The notes: generated from the letters alone by a model not told the origin. A DNA stretch of 64,000 nt from Luzula sylvatica (GCA_946800325.1 OX326956.1:50701052-50765051); one strand, 5' to 3'. Shown: positions 37,301 to 50,602, counted from the first letter of the stretch. Program-made: numbers and translations.

Positions 37301-39184
37301 AAGTTATTTGAACTCCTGAAAGCGTTAAAATCTTGTTTTGAATCGAAAAACAAACTTTCTTAGTGTTTGTGAAATTTGGTGAAAAGTTAGGTAGTAAAAG
37401 ATACGATACAATTGATCTAAAAACACGTTATTTGAACTCGTCAAAGCGTTAAAATCTTGTTTTGAATCGAAAAACTAACTTTCTTAGTGTTTGTGAAATT
37501 TGGTGAAAAGTTATGTAGTAAACGATACGATACAAATGATCTAAAAACACGTTATTCGAACTCCTCAAAGCGTTAAAATCTTGTTTTGAATCGAAAAACA
37601 AACTTTCTTAGTGTTTGTGAAATTTGGTGAAAAGTTAGGTAGTAAAAGATACGATACAATTGATCTAAAAACACGTTATTTGAACTCCTGAAAGCGTTAA
37701 AATCTTGTTTTGAATCGAAAAACAAACTTTCTTAGTGTTTGTGAAATTTGGTGAAAAGTTATGTAGTTTAAAGATACGATACAAATGATCTAAAAACAAG
37801 TTATTTGAACTCCTGAAATCGTTAAAATCTTGTTTTGAATCGAAAAACAAACTTTCTTAGTGTCTGTGAAATTTGGTGAAAAGTTATGTAGTAAAAGATA
37901 CGATACAAATGATCTAAAAACACATTATTTGAACTCCTCAAAACGTTAAAATCTTGTTTTAAATCGAAAAACAAACTTTCTTAGTGTTTGTGAAATTTGG
38001 TGAAAAGTTATGTAGTAAAAGATACGATACAAATGATCTAAAAACAAGTTATTTGAACTCCTGAAAGCGTTAAAATCTTGTTTTGAATCGAAAAACAAAC
38101 TTTCTTAGTGTTTGTGAAATTTGGTGAAAAGTTATGTAGTAAAAGATACGATACAAATGATCTAAAAACACGTTATTTGAACTCCTGAAAGCGTTAAAAT
38201 CTTGTTTTGAATCGAAAAACAAACTTTCTTAGTGTTTGTGAAATTTGGTGAAAAGTTAGGTAGTAAAAGATACGATACAATTGATCTAAAAACACGTTAT
38301 TTGACTCCTGAAAGCGTTAAAATCTTGTTTTGAATCGAAAAACAAACTTTCTTAGTGTTTGTGAAATTTGGTGAAAAGTTATGTAGTTTAAAGATACGAT
38401 ACAAATGATCTAAAAACAAGTTATTTGAACTCCTGAAATCGTTAAAATCTTGTTTTGAATCGAAAAACAAACTTTCTTAGTGTTTGTGAAATTTGGTGAA
38501 AAGTTAGGTAGTAAAAGATACGATACAATTGATCTAAAAACACGTTATTTGAACTCCTCAAAGCGTTAAAATTTTGTTTTGAATCGAAAAACAAACTTTC
38601 TTAGTGTTTGTGAAATTTGGTGAAAAGTTATGAAGTAAACGATACGATACAAATGATCCAAAAACACGTTATTTGAACTCCTCAAAGCGTTAAAATCTTG
38701 TTTTGAATCGAAAAACAAACTTTCTTAGTGTTTGTGAAATTTGGTGAAAAGTTATGTAGTAAAAGATACGATACAATTGATCTAAAAACACGTTATTTGA
38801 ACTCCCCAAAGCGTTAAAATCTTGTTTTGAATCGCAAAACAAACTTTCTTAGTGTTTGTGAAATTTGGTGAAAAGTTATGTAGTAAAAGATACGATACAA
38901 ATGATCTAAAAACACTTTATTTGAACTCCTCAAAGCGTTAAAATCTTGTTTTGAATATAAAAACAAACTTTCTTAGTGTTTGTGAAATTTGGTGAAAAGT
39001 TAGGTAGTAAAAGATACGATACAATTGATCTAAAAACACGTTATTTGAACTCCTCAAAGCGTTAAAATCTTGTTTTGAATCGAAAAACTAACTTTCTTAG
39101 TGTTTGTGAAATTTGGTGAAAAGTTATGTAGTAAACGATACGATACAAATGATCTAAAAACACGTTATTCGAACTCCTCAAAGC
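34345..39184. repeat. 39-monomer HOR, type 2 (A1), 4,840 bp; slot key
   Basis: Slot key. 1 CTAAAAAC/GATGCAATTG; 2 ACAAATTTTC; 3 GAATGACAAAC (+1); 4 GTAATAAAAG/GAATTC; 5 TGTAGAATTT; 6 GAATATA/AAATTATAAAG; 7 GAATCAAAAAAC/AGCACG; 8 TTTCTTTGTG/GACCTAA; 9 GAATAAC (+1); 10 CATGTTTTG/CAATTTA; 11 TTAGGTAG; 12 ACGAAC/GTTCGT; 13 GAATATA/GATTTAA; 14 CGTCATTTG; 15 TTAGGTAG; 16 ATGAAG; 17 CCCC; 18 GATACGGTAC; 19 TTAGGTAG; 20 GTAGTTTAAAG (+1); 21 AGTTTTTGTG; 22 ACGAAC/GATCC; 23 CACATT/CCCC; 24 AGTGTGTGTG; 25 CTCGTC; 26 TTATTCG; 27 TTAGGTAG; 28 GTAGTTT (+1); 29 AGTGTCTG; 30 TTTTAAATCG; 31 near consensus; 32 TTAGGTAG/TTTGACTCC (-1); 33 GTAGTTT (+1); 34 TTAGGTAG; 35 ATGAAG/GATCC; 36 CCCC; 37 TCGCAAAAC/CACTTTA; 38 GAATATA/TTAGGTAG; 39 ACTAAC/TTATTCG. 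The sum is 4,836 + 4. Confidence 0.93.
36579..37199. repeat. Five-monomer cassette at slots 19-23, copy of slots 32-36
   Basis: In type-2 HORs slots 19-23 follow the pattern of slots 32-36: TTAGGTAG with CTGAAAG, GTAGTTTAAAG with GAAATCG, TTAGGTAG, AAAATTTTG with ATGAAG and GATCC, then CAATTG with CCCC. Type-1 HORs have five unrelated monomers here (21,572-22,191). Flanking slots 18 and 24 are the same in both types. The cassette has private marks (AGTTTTTGTG, ACGAAC, CACATT) not in slots 32-36. It looks like conversion or a double exchange that kept the monomer count at five. Confidence 0.82.
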
Positions 39185-42100
39185 GTTAAAATCTTGTTTT
39201 GAATCTAAAAACAAACTTTCTTAGTGTTTGTGAAATTTGGTGAAAAGTTATAAAGTAAAAGATACGATACAATTGATCTAAAAACACGTTATTTGAACTC
39301 ATCAAAGCGTTAAAATCTTATTTTGAATCGAAAAACAAATTTTCTTAGTGTTTGAGAAATTTGGTGAAAATTTATGTACTAAAAGGTACGATACAAATGA
39401 TCTAAAAACACGTTATTTGAAATCCTCAAAGCGTTAAAATCTTGTTTTGAAATCGAATGACAAACTTTCTTAGTGTATGTGAAATTTGGTGAAAAGTTAT
39501 GTTGTAAAAGATACGATACAAATGATCTAAAAACACGTTATTTGAACTCCTCAAAGCGTTAAAATCATGTTTTGAATCGAAAAACAAACATTCTTAGTGT
39601 TTGTGAAATTTGGTGAAAAGTTATGTAATAAAAGATACGATACAAATGATATAAAAACACGTTATTTGAATTCCTCAAAGCGTTAAAATCTTGTTTTGAA
39701 TCGAAAAACTAACTTTCTTAGTGTTTGTAGAATTTGGTGAAAAGTTATGTAGTAAAAGATACGATATAAATGATCTAAAAACACTTTATTTGAAGTCCTC
39801 AAAGCGTTAAAATCTTGTTTTGAATATAAAAACAAACTTTCTTAGTGTTTGTGAAATTTGGTGAAAAATTATAAAGTAAAAGATACGATACAATTGATCT
39901 AAAAACACGTTATTTGAACTCCTCAAAGCGTTAAAATCTTGTTTTGAATCAAAAAACAAACTTTCTTAGTGTTTGTGAAATTTGGTGAAAAGTTATAAAG
40001 TAAAAGGTACGATACAATTGATCTAAAAGCACGTTATTTGAACTCATCAAAGCGTTAAAATCTTATTTTGAATCAAAAAACAAACTTTCTTTGTGTTTGT
40101 GAAATTTGGTGAAAATTTATGTACTAAAAGGTACGATACAAATGACCTAAAAACACGTTATTTGAACTCCTCATAGCGTTAAAATCTTGTTTTGAAATCG
40201 AATAACAAACTTTCTTAGTATTTGTGAAATTTGGTGAAAAGTTATGTTGTAAAAGATACGATACAAATGATCTAAAAACACGTTATTTGAACTCCTCAAA
40301 GCGTTAAAATCATGTTTTGAATCGAAAAACAAACATTCTTAGTGTTTGTGAAATTTGGTGAAAAGTTATGTAGTAAAAGATACGATACAAATGATCTAAA
40401 AACAATTTATTTGAACTCCTGAAAGCGTTAAAATCTTGTTTTGAATCGAAAAACAAACTTTCTTAGTGTTTGTGAAATTTGGTGAAAAGTTAGGTAGTAA
40501 AAGATACGATACAATTGATCTAAAAACACGTTATTTGAACTCCTCAAAGCGTTAAAATCTTGTTTTGAATCGAAAAACGAACTTTCTAAGTGTTCGTGAA
40601 ATTTGGTGAAAAGTTATGAAGTAAACGATACGATACAAATTATCTAAAAACACTTTATTTGAACTCCTCAAAGCGTTAAAATCTTGTTTTGAATATAAAA
40701 ACAAACTTTCATAGTGTTTGTGAAATTTGGTGAAAAGTTATAAAGTAAAAGATACGATACAATTGATTTAAAAACACGTTATTTGAACTCCTGAAAGCGT
40801 TAAAATCTTGTTTTGAATCGAAAAACAAACTTTCTTAGTGTTTGTGAAATTTGGTGAAAAATTATGTAGTAAAAGATACGATACAAATGATCTAAAAACA
40901 CGTCATTTGAGCTCCTCAAAGCGTTAAAATCTTGTTTTGAATCGAAAAACAAACTTTCTTAGTGTTTGTGAAATTTGGTGAAAAGTTAGGTAGTAAAAGA
41001 TACGATACAATTGATCTAAAAACACGTTATTTGAACTCCTCAAAGCGTTAAAATTTTGTTTTGAATCGAAAAACAAACTTTCTTAGTGTTTGTGAAATTT
41101 GGTGAAAAGTTATGAAGTAAACGATACGATACAAATGATCTAAAAACACGTTATTTGAACTCCTCAAAGCGTTAAAATCTTGTTTTGAATCGAAAAACAA
41201 ACTTTCTTAGTGTTTGTGAAATTTGGTGAAAAGTTATGTAGTAAAAGATACGATACAATTGATCTAAAAACACGTTATTTGAACTCCCCAAAGCGTTAAA
41301 ATCTTGTTTTGAATCGAAAAACAAAGTTTCTTAGTGTTTGTGAAATTTGGTGAAAATTTATGTAGTAAAAGATACGGTACAAATGATCTAAAAACACGTT
41401 ATTTGAACTCCTGAAAGCGTTAAAATCTTGTTTTGAATCGAAAAACAAACTTTCTTAGTGTTTGTGAAATTTGGTGAAAAGTTAGGTAGTAAAAGATACG
41501 ATACAATTGATCTAAAAACACGTTATTTGAACTCCTGAAAGCGTTAAAATCTTGTTTTGAATCGAAAAACAAACTTTCTTAGTGTTTGTGAAATTTGGTG
41601 AAAAGTTATGTAGTTTAAAGATACGATACAAATGATCTAAAAACAAGTTATTTGAACTCCTGAAATCGTTAAAATCTTGTTTTGAATCGAAAAACAAACT
41701 TTCTTAGTTTTTGTGAAATTTGGTGAAAAGTTAGGTAGTAAAAGATACGATACAATTGATCTAAAAACACGTTATTTGAACTCCTCAAAGCGTTAAAATT
41801 TTGTTTTGAATCGAAAAACGAACTTTCTTAGTGTTTGTGAAATTTGGTGAAAAGTTATGAAGTAAACGATACGATACAAATGATCCAAAAACACGTTATT
41901 TGAACTCCTCAAAGCGTTAAAATCTTGTTTTGAATCGAAAAACAAACTTTCTTAGTGTTTGTGAAATTTGGTGAAAAGTTATGTAGTAAAAGATACGATA
42001 CAATTGATCTAAAAACACATTATTTGAACTCCCCAAAGCGTTAAAATCTTGTTTTGAATCGAAAAACAAACTTTCTTAGTGTGTGTGAAATTTGGTGAAA

Positions 42101-44024
42101 AGTTATGTAGTAAAAGATACGATACAAATGATCTAAAAACAAGTTATTTGAACTCCTGAAAGCGTTAAAATCTTGTTTTGAATCGAAAAACAAACTTTCT
42201 TAGTGTTTGTGAAATTTGGTGAAAAGTTAGGTAGTAAAAGATACGATACAATTGATCTAAAAACACGTTATTTGAACTCGTCAAAGCGTTAAAATCTTGT
42301 TTTGAATCGAAAAACTAACTTTCTTAGTGTTTGTGAAATTTGGTGAAAAGTTATGTAGTAAACGATACGATACAAATGATCTAAAAACACGTTATTCGAA
42401 CTCCTCAAAGCGTTAAAATCTTGTTTTGAATCGAAAAACAAACTTTCTTAGTGTTTGTGAAATTTGGTGAAAAGTTAGGTAGTAAAAGATACGATACAAT
42501 TGATCTAAAAACACGTTATTTGAACTCCTGAAAGCGTTAAAATCTTGTTTTGAATCGAAAAACAAACTTTCTTAGTGTTTGTGAAATTTGGTGAAAAGTT
42601 ATGTAGTTTAAAGATACGATACAAATGATCTAAAAACAAGTTATTTGAACTCCTGAAATCGTTAAAATCTTGTTTTGAATCGAAAAACAAACTTTCTTAG
42701 TGTCTGTGAAATTTGGTGAAAAGTTATGTAGTAAAAGATACGATACAAATGATCTAAAAACACATTATTTGAACTCCTCAAAACGTTAAAATCTTGTTTT
42801 AAATCGAAAAACAAACTTTCTTAGTGTTTGTGAAATTTGGTGAAAAGTTATGTAGTAAAAGATACGATACAAATGATCTAAAAACAAGTTATTTGAACTC
42901 CTGAAAGCGTTAAAATCTTGTTTTGAATCGAAAAACAAACTTTCTTAGTGTTTGTGAAATTTGGTGAAAAGTTATGTAGTAAAAGATACGATACAAATGA
43001 TCTAAAAACACGTTATTTGAACTCCTGAAAGCGTTAAAATCTTGTTTTGAATCGAAAAACAAACTTTCTTAGTGTTTGTGAAATTTGGTGAAAAGTTAGG
43101 TAGTAAAAGATACGATACAATTGATCTAAAAACACGTTATTTGACTCCTGAAAGCGTTAAAATCTTGTTTTGAATCGAAAAACAAACTTTCTTAGTGTTT
43201 GTGAAATTTGGTGAAAAGTTATGTAGTTTAAAGATACGATACAAATGATCTAAAAACAAGTTATTTGAACTCCTGAAATCGTTAAAATCTTGTTTTGAAT
43301 CGAAAAACAAACTTTCTTAGTGTTTGTGAAATTTGGTGAAAAGTTAGGTAGTAAAAGATACGATACAATTGATCTAAAAACACGTTATTTGAACTCCTCA
43401 AAGCGTTAAAATTTTGTTTTGAATCGAAAAACAAACTTTCTTAGTGTTTGTGAAATTTGGTGAAAAGTTATGAAGTAAACGATACGATACAAATGATCCA
43501 AAAACACGTTATTTGAACTCCTCAAAGCGTTAAAATCTTGTTTTGAATCGAAAAACAAACTTTCTTAGTGTTTGTGAAATTTGGTGAAAAGTTATGTAGT
43601 AAAAGATACGATACAATTGATCTAAAAACACGTTATTTGAACTCCCCAAAGCGTTAAAATCTTGTTTTGAATCGCAAAACAAACTTTCTTAGTGTTTGTG
43701 AAATTTGGTGAAAAGTTATGTAGTAAAAGATACGATACAAATGATCTAAAAACACTTTATTTGAACTCCTCAAAGCGTTAAAATCTTGTTTTGAATATAA
43801 AAACAAACTTTCTTAGTGTTTGTGAAATTTGGTGAAAAGTTAGGTAGTAAAAGATACGATACAATTGATCTAAAAACACGTTATTTGAACTCCTCAAAGC
43901 GTTAAAATCTTGTTTTGAATCGAAAAACTAACTTTCTTAGTGTTTGTGAAATTTGGTGAAAAGTTATGTAGTAAACGATACGATACAAATGATCTAAAAA
44001 CACGTTATTCGAACTCCTCAAAGC
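39185..44024. repeat. 39-monomer HOR, type 2 (B1), 4,840 bp, recombinant head
   Basis: Slots 4-39 match A1 at +4,840, including the 1 bp deletion in slot 32. Slots 1-3 instead carry C-block markers: GATACAATTG rather than GATGCAATTG, TTTGAGAAAT and GGTACG in slot 2, and GAAATCCTC before slot 3. The switch lies between 39,422 (last C-type base) and 39,628 (first A-type base, GTAATAAAAG where C has GTATTAAAAG). GAATTC is at 39,668. Confidence 0.9.
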
Positions 44025-45761
44025 GTTAAAATCTTGTTTTGAATCTAAAAACAAACTTTCTTAGTGTTTGTGAAATTTGGTGAAAAGTTATAAAGTAAAA
44101 GATACGATACAATTGATCTAAAAACACGTTATTTGAACTCATCAAAGCGTTAAAATCTTATTTTGAATCGAAAAACAAATTTTCTTAGTGTTTGAGAAAT
44201 TTGGTGAAAATTTATGTACTAAAAGGTACGATACAAATGATCTAAAAACACGTTATTTGAAATCCTCAAAGCGTTAAAATCTTGTTTTGAAATCGAATGA
44301 CAAACTTTCTTAGTGTATGTGAAATTTGGTGAAAAGTTATGTTGTAAAAGATACGATACAAATGATCTAAAAACACGTTATTTGAACTCCTCAAAGCGTT
44401 AAAATCATGTTTTGAATCGAAAAACAAACATTATTAGTGTTTGTGAAATTTGGTGAAAAGTTATGTATTAAAAGATACGATACAAATGATCTAAAAACAC
44501 GTTATTTGAATTCCTCAAAGCGTTAAAATCTTGTTTTGAATCGAAAAACTAACTTTCTTAGTGTTTGTAGAATTTGGTGAAAAGTTATGTAGTAAAAGAT
44601 ACGATACAAATGATCTAAAAACACTTTATTTGAACTCCTCAAAGCGTTAAAAACTTGTTTTGAATATAAAAACAAACTTTCTCAGTGTTTGTGAAATTTG
44701 GTGAAAAGTTATAAAGTAAAAGATACGATACAATTGATCTTAAAACACGTTATTTGAACTCCTCAAAGCGTTAAAATCTTGTTTTGAATCAAAAAACAAA
44801 CTTTCTCAGTGTTTGTGAAATTTGGTGAAAAGTTATAAAGTAAAAGGTACGATACAATTGATCTAAAAGCACGTTATTTGAACTCATCAAACCGTTAAAA
44901 TCTTGTTTTGAATCGAAAAACAAACTTTCTTAGTGTTTGTGAAATTTGGTGAAAAATTATGTAGTAAAAGATACGATACAAATGATCTAAAAACACGTCA
45001 TTTGAGCTCCTCAAAGCGTTAAAATCTTGTTTTGAATCGAAAAACAAACTTTCTTAGTGTTTGTGAAATTTGGTGAAAAGTTAGGTAGTAAAAGATACGA
45101 TACAATTGATCTAAAAACACGTTATTTGAACTCCTCAAAGCGTTAAAATTTTGTTTTGAATCGAAAAACAAACTTTCTTAGTGTTTGTGAAATTTGGTGA
45201 AAAGTTATGAAGTAAACGATACGATACAAATGATCCAAAAACACGTTATTTGAACTCCTCAAAGCGTTAAAATCTTGTTTTGAATCGAAAAACAAACTTT
45301 CTTAGTGTTTGTGAAATTTGGTGAAAAGTTATGTTGTAAAAGATACGATACAAATGATCTAAAAACAAGTTATTTGAACTCCTGAAAGCGTTAAAATCTT
45401 GTTTTGAATCGAAAAACAAACTTTCTTAGTGTTTGTGAAATTTGGTGAAAAGTTATGAAGTAAACGATACGATACAAATGATCCAAAAACACGTTATTTG
45501 AACTCCTCAAAGCGTTAAAATCTTGTTTTGAATCGAAAAACAAACTTTCTTAGTGTTTGTGAAATTTGGTGAAAAGTTATGTTGTAAAAGATACGATACA
45601 AATGATCTAAAAACAAGTTATTTGAACTCCTGAAAGCGTTAAAATCTTGTTTTGAATCGAAAAACAAACTTTCTTAGTGTTTGTGAAATTTGGTGAAAAG
45701 TTAGGTAGTAAAAGATACGATACAAATGATCTAAAAACACGTTATTTGAACTCCTCAAAGC
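44025..45761. repeat. 14-monomer short block (C1), 1,737 bp
   Basis: Slots 1-5 are of C type (TTTGAGAAAT, CATTATTAG, GTATTAAAAG). Then come a slot-6 variant (AAAAACTTG, TCTCAGTG, GATCTTAAA), slot 7 (CTCATCAAACCG), slots 14, 15 and 16, a dimer present twice, and a TTAGGTAG monomer with CAAATG. Slots 8-13 are missing; the CTCATCAAACCG border at about 44,883-44,894 combines the end of slot 7 with the AAACCG seen before slot 14 elsewhere. GAATTC is at 44,508. Its last monomer does not end in TTATTCG, unlike every other full block. Confidence 0.9.
45205..45700. repeat. Two-monomer (248 bp) duplication inside C1
   Basis: An ATGAAG/GATCC monomer followed by a TTATGTTG/CAAGTT monomer occurs twice in tandem, with TGATCCAAAA at 45,231 and 45,479, exactly 248 bp apart. 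The same double dimer is present in C2 (about 56,623-57,118). The third short block at 62,021 has only one copy. The duplication is therefore a character shared by the first two 11.4 kb units. Confidence 0.88.
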
Positions 45762-48700
45762 GTTAAAATCTTGTTTTGAATCTAAAAACAAACTTTCTTA
45801 GTGTTTGTGAAATTTGGTGAAAAGTTATAAAGTAAAAGATACGATGCAATTGATCTAAAAACATGTTATTTGAACTCATCAAAGCGTTAAAATCTTATTT
45901 TGAATCGAAAAACAAATTTTCTTAGTGTTTGTGAAATTTGGTGAAAATTTATGTACTAAAAGATACGATACAAATGATCTAAAAACACGTTATTTGAACT
46001 CCTCAAAGCGTTAAAATCTTGTTTTGAAATCGAATGACAAACTTTCTTAGTGTATGTGAAATTTGGTGAAAAGTTATGTTGTAAAAGATACGATACAAAT
46101 GATCTAAAAACACGTTATTTGAACTCCTCAAAGCGTTAAAATCATGTTTTGAATCGAAAAACAAACATTCTTAGTGTTTGTGAAATTTGGTGAAAAGTTA
46201 TGTAATAAAAGATACGATACAAATGATATAAAAACACGTTATTTGAATTCCTCAAAGCGTTAAAATCTTGTTTTGAATCGAAAAACTAACTTTCTTAGTG
46301 TTTGTAGAATTTGGTGAAAAGTTATGTAGTAAAAGATACGATATAAATGATCTAAAAACACTTTATTTGAAGTCCTCAAAGCGTTAAAATCTTGTTTTGA
46401 ATATAAAAACAAACTTTCTTAGTGTTTGTGAAATTTGGTGAAAAATTATAAAGTAAAAGATACGATACAATTGATCTAAAAACACGTTATTTGAACTCCT
46501 CAAAGCGTTAAAATCTTGTTTTGAATCAAAAAACAAACTTTCTTAGTGTTTGTGAAATTTGGTGAAAAGTTATAAAGTAAAAGGTACGATACAATTGATC
46601 TAAAAGCACGTTATTTGAACTCATCAAAGCGTTAAAATCTTATTTTGAATCAAAAAACAAACTTTCTTTGTGTTTGTGAAATTTGGTGAAAATTTATGTA
46701 CTAAAAGGTACGATACAAATGACCTAAAAACACGTTATTTGAACTCCTCATAGCGTTAAAATCTTGTTTTGAAATCGAATAACAAACTTTCTTAGTCTTT
46801 GTGAAATTTGGTGAAAAGTTATGTTGTAAAAGATACGATACAAATGATCTAAAAACACGTTATTTGAACTCCTCAAAGCGTTAAAATCATGTTTTGAATC
46901 GAAAAACAAACATTCTTAGTGTTTGTGAAATTTGGTGAAAAGTTATGTAGTAAAAGATACGATACAAATGATCTAAAAACAATTTATTTGAACTCCTGAA
47001 AGCGTTAAAATCTTGTTTTGAATCGAAAAACAAACTTTCTTAGTGTTTGTGAAATTTGGTGAAAAGTTAGGTAGTAAAAGATACGATACAATTGATCTAA
47101 AAACACGTTATTTGAACTCCTCAAAGCGTTAAAATCTTGTTTTGAATCGAAAAACGAACTTTCTAAGTGTTCGTGAAATTTGGTGAAAAGTTATGAAGTA
47201 AACGATACGATACAAATTATCTAAAAACACTTTATTTGAACTCCTCAAAGCGTTAAAATCTTGTTTTGAATATAAAAACAAACTTTCATAGTGTTTGTGA
47301 AATTTGGTGAAAAGTTATAAAGTAAAAGATACGATACAATTGATTTAAAAACACGTTATTTGAACTCCTGAAAGCGTTAAAATCTTGTTTTGAATCGAAA
47401 AACAAACTTTCTTAGTGTTTGTGAAATTTGGTGAAAAATTATGTAGTAAAAGATACGATACAAATGATCTAAAAACACGTCATTTGAGCTCCTCAAAGCG
47501 TTAAAATCTTGTTTTGAATCGAAAAACAAACTTTCTTAGTGTTTGTGAAATTTGGTGAAAAGTTAGGTAGTAAAAGATACGATACAATTGATCTAAAAAC
47601 ACGTTATTTGAACTCCTCAAAGCGTTAAAATTTTGTTTTGAATCGAAAAACAAACTTTCTTAGTGTTTGTGAAATTTGGTGAAAAGTTATGAAGTAAACG
47701 ATACGATACAAATGATCTAAAAACACGTTATTTGAACTCCTCAAAGCGTTAAAATCTTGTTTTGAATCGAAAAACAAACTTTCTTAGTGTTTGTGAAATT
47801 TGGTGAAAAGTTATGTAGTAAAAGATACGATACAATTGATCTAAAAACACGTTATTTGAACTCCCCAAAGCGTTAAAATCTTGTTTTGAATCGAAAAACA
47901 AAGTTTCTTAGTGTTTGTGAAATTTGGTGAAAATTTATGTAGTAAAAGATACGGTACAAATGATCTAAAAACACGTTATTTGAACTCCTGAAAGCGTTAA
48001 AATCTTGTTTTGAATCGAAAAACAAACTTTCTTAGTGTTTGTGAAATTTGGTGAAAAGTTAGGTAGTAAAAGATACGATACAATTGATCTAAAAACACGT
48101 TATTTGAACTCCTGAAAGCGTTAAAATCTTGTTTTGAATCGAAAAACAAACTTTCTTAGTGTTTGTGAAATTTGGTGAAAAGTTATGTAGTTTAAAGATA
48201 CGATACAAATGATCTAAAAACAAGTTATTTGAACTCCTGAAATCGTTAAAATCTTGTTTTGAATCGAAAAACAAACTTTCTTAGTTTTTGTGAAATTTGG
48301 TGAAAAGTTAGGTAGTAAAAGATACGATACAATTGATCTAAAAACACGTTATTTGAACTCCTCAAAGCGTTAAAATTTTGTTTTGAATCGAAAAACGAAC
48401 TTTCTTAGTGTTTGTGAAATTTGGTGAAAAGTTATGAAGTAAACGATACGATACAAATGATCCAAAAACACGTTATTTGAACTCCTCAAAGCGTTAAAAT
48501 CTTGTTTTGAATCGAAAAACAAACTTTCTTAGTGTTTGTGAAATTTGGTGAAAAGTTATGTAGTAAAAGATACGATACAATTGATCTAAAAACACATTAT
48601 TTGAACTCCCCAAAGCGTTAAAATCTTGTTTTGAATCGAAAAACAAACTTTCTTAGTGTGTGTGAAATTTGGTGAAAAGTTATGTAGTAAAAGATACGAT

Positions 48701-50602
48701 ACAAATGATCTAAAAACAAGTTATTTGAACTCCTGAAAGCGTTAAAATCTTGTTTTGAATCGAAAAACAAACTTTCTTAGTGTTTGTGAAATTTGGTGAA
48801 AAGTTAGGTAGTAAAAGATACGATACAATTGATCTAAAAACACGTTATTTGAACTCGTCAAAGCGTTAAAATCTTGTTTTGAATCGAAAAACTAACTTTC
48901 TTAGTGTTTGTGAAATTTGGTGAAAAGTTATGTAGTAAACGATACGATACAAATGATCTAAAAACACGTTATTCGAACTCCTCAAAGCGTTAAAATCTTG
49001 TTTTGAATCGAAAAACAAACTTTCTTAGTGTTTGTGAAATTTGGTGAAAAGTTAGGTAGTAAAAGATACGATACAATTGATCTAAAAACACGTTATTTGA
49101 ACTCCTGAAAGCGTTAAAATCTTGTTTTGAATCGAAAAACAAACTTTCTTAGTGTTTGTGAAATTTGGTGAAAAGTTATGTAGTTTAAAGATACGATACA
49201 AATGATCTAAAAACAAGTTATTTGAACTCCTGAAATCGTTAAAATCTTGTTTTGAATCGAAAAACAAACTTTCTTAGTGTCTGTGAAATTTGGTGAAAAG
49301 TTATGTAGTAAAAGATACGATACAAATGATCTAAAAACACATTATTTGAACTCCTCAAAACGTTAAAATCTTGTTTTAAATCGAAAAACAAACTTTCTTA
49401 GTGTTTGTGAAATTTGGTGAAAAGTTATGTAGTAAAAGATACGATACAAATGATCTAAAAACAAGTTATTTGAACTCCTGAAAGCGTTAAAATCTTGTTT
49501 TGAATCGAAAAACAAACTTTCTTAGTGTTTGTGAAATTTGGTGAAAAGTTATGTAGTAAAAGATACGATACAAATGATCTAAAAACACGTTATTTGAACT
49601 CCTGAAAGCGTTAAAATCTTGTTTTGAATCGAAAAACAAACTTTCTTAGTGTTTGTGAAATTTGGTGAAAAGTTAGGTAGTAAAAGATACGATACAATTG
49701 ATCTAAAAACACGTTATTTGAACTCCTGAAAGCGTTAAAATCTTGTTTTGAATCGAAAAACAAACTTTCTTAGTGTTTGTGAAATTTGGTGAAAAGTTAT
49801 GTAGTTTAAAGATACGATACAAATGATCTAAAAACAAGTTATTTGAACTCCTGAAATCGTTAAAATCTTGTTTTGAATCGAAAAACAAACTTTCTTAGTG
49901 TTTGTGAAATTTGGTGAAAAGTTAGGTAGTAAAAGATACGATACAATTGATCTAAAAACACGTTATTTGAACTCCTCAAAGCGTTAAAATTTTGTTTTGA
50001 ATCGAAAAACAAACTTTCTTAGTGTTTGTGAAATTTGGTGAAAAGTTATGAAGTAAACGATACGATACAAATGATCCAAAAACACGTTATTTGAACTCCT
50101 CAAAGCGTTAAAATCTTGTTTTGAATCGAAAAACAAACTTTCTTAGTGTTTGTGAAATTTGGTGAAAAGTTATGTAGTAAAAGATACGATACAATTGATC
50201 TAAAAACACGTTATTTGAACTCCCCAAAGCGTTAAAATCTTGTTTTGAATCGCAAAACAAACTTTCTTAGTGTTTGTGAAATTTGGTGAAAAGTTATGTA
50301 GTAAAAGATACGATACAAATGATCTAAAAACACTTTATTTGAACTCCTCAAAGCGTTAAAATCTTGTTTTGAATATAAAAACAAACTTTCTTAGTGTTTG
50401 TGAAATTTGGTGAAAAGTTAGGTAGTAAAAGATACGATACAATTGATCTAAAAACACGTTATTTGAACTCCTCAAAGCGTTAAAATCTTGTTTTGAATCG
50501 AAAAACTAACTTTCTTAGTGTTTGTGAAATTTGGTGAAAAGTTATGTAGTAAACGATACGATACAAATGATCTAAAAACACGTTATTCGAACTCCTCAAA
50601 GC
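45762..50602. repeat. 39-monomer HOR, type 2 (A2), 4,841 bp
   Basis: Copy of A1 at +11,417. It lacks the 1 bp deletion in slot 32 (TTTGAACTCC at about 49,721), so it is one base longer. Slot 9 has AGTCTTTGTG (C at 46,797) where A1 has A at 35,380. GAATTC is at 46,245. Confidence 0.92.
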
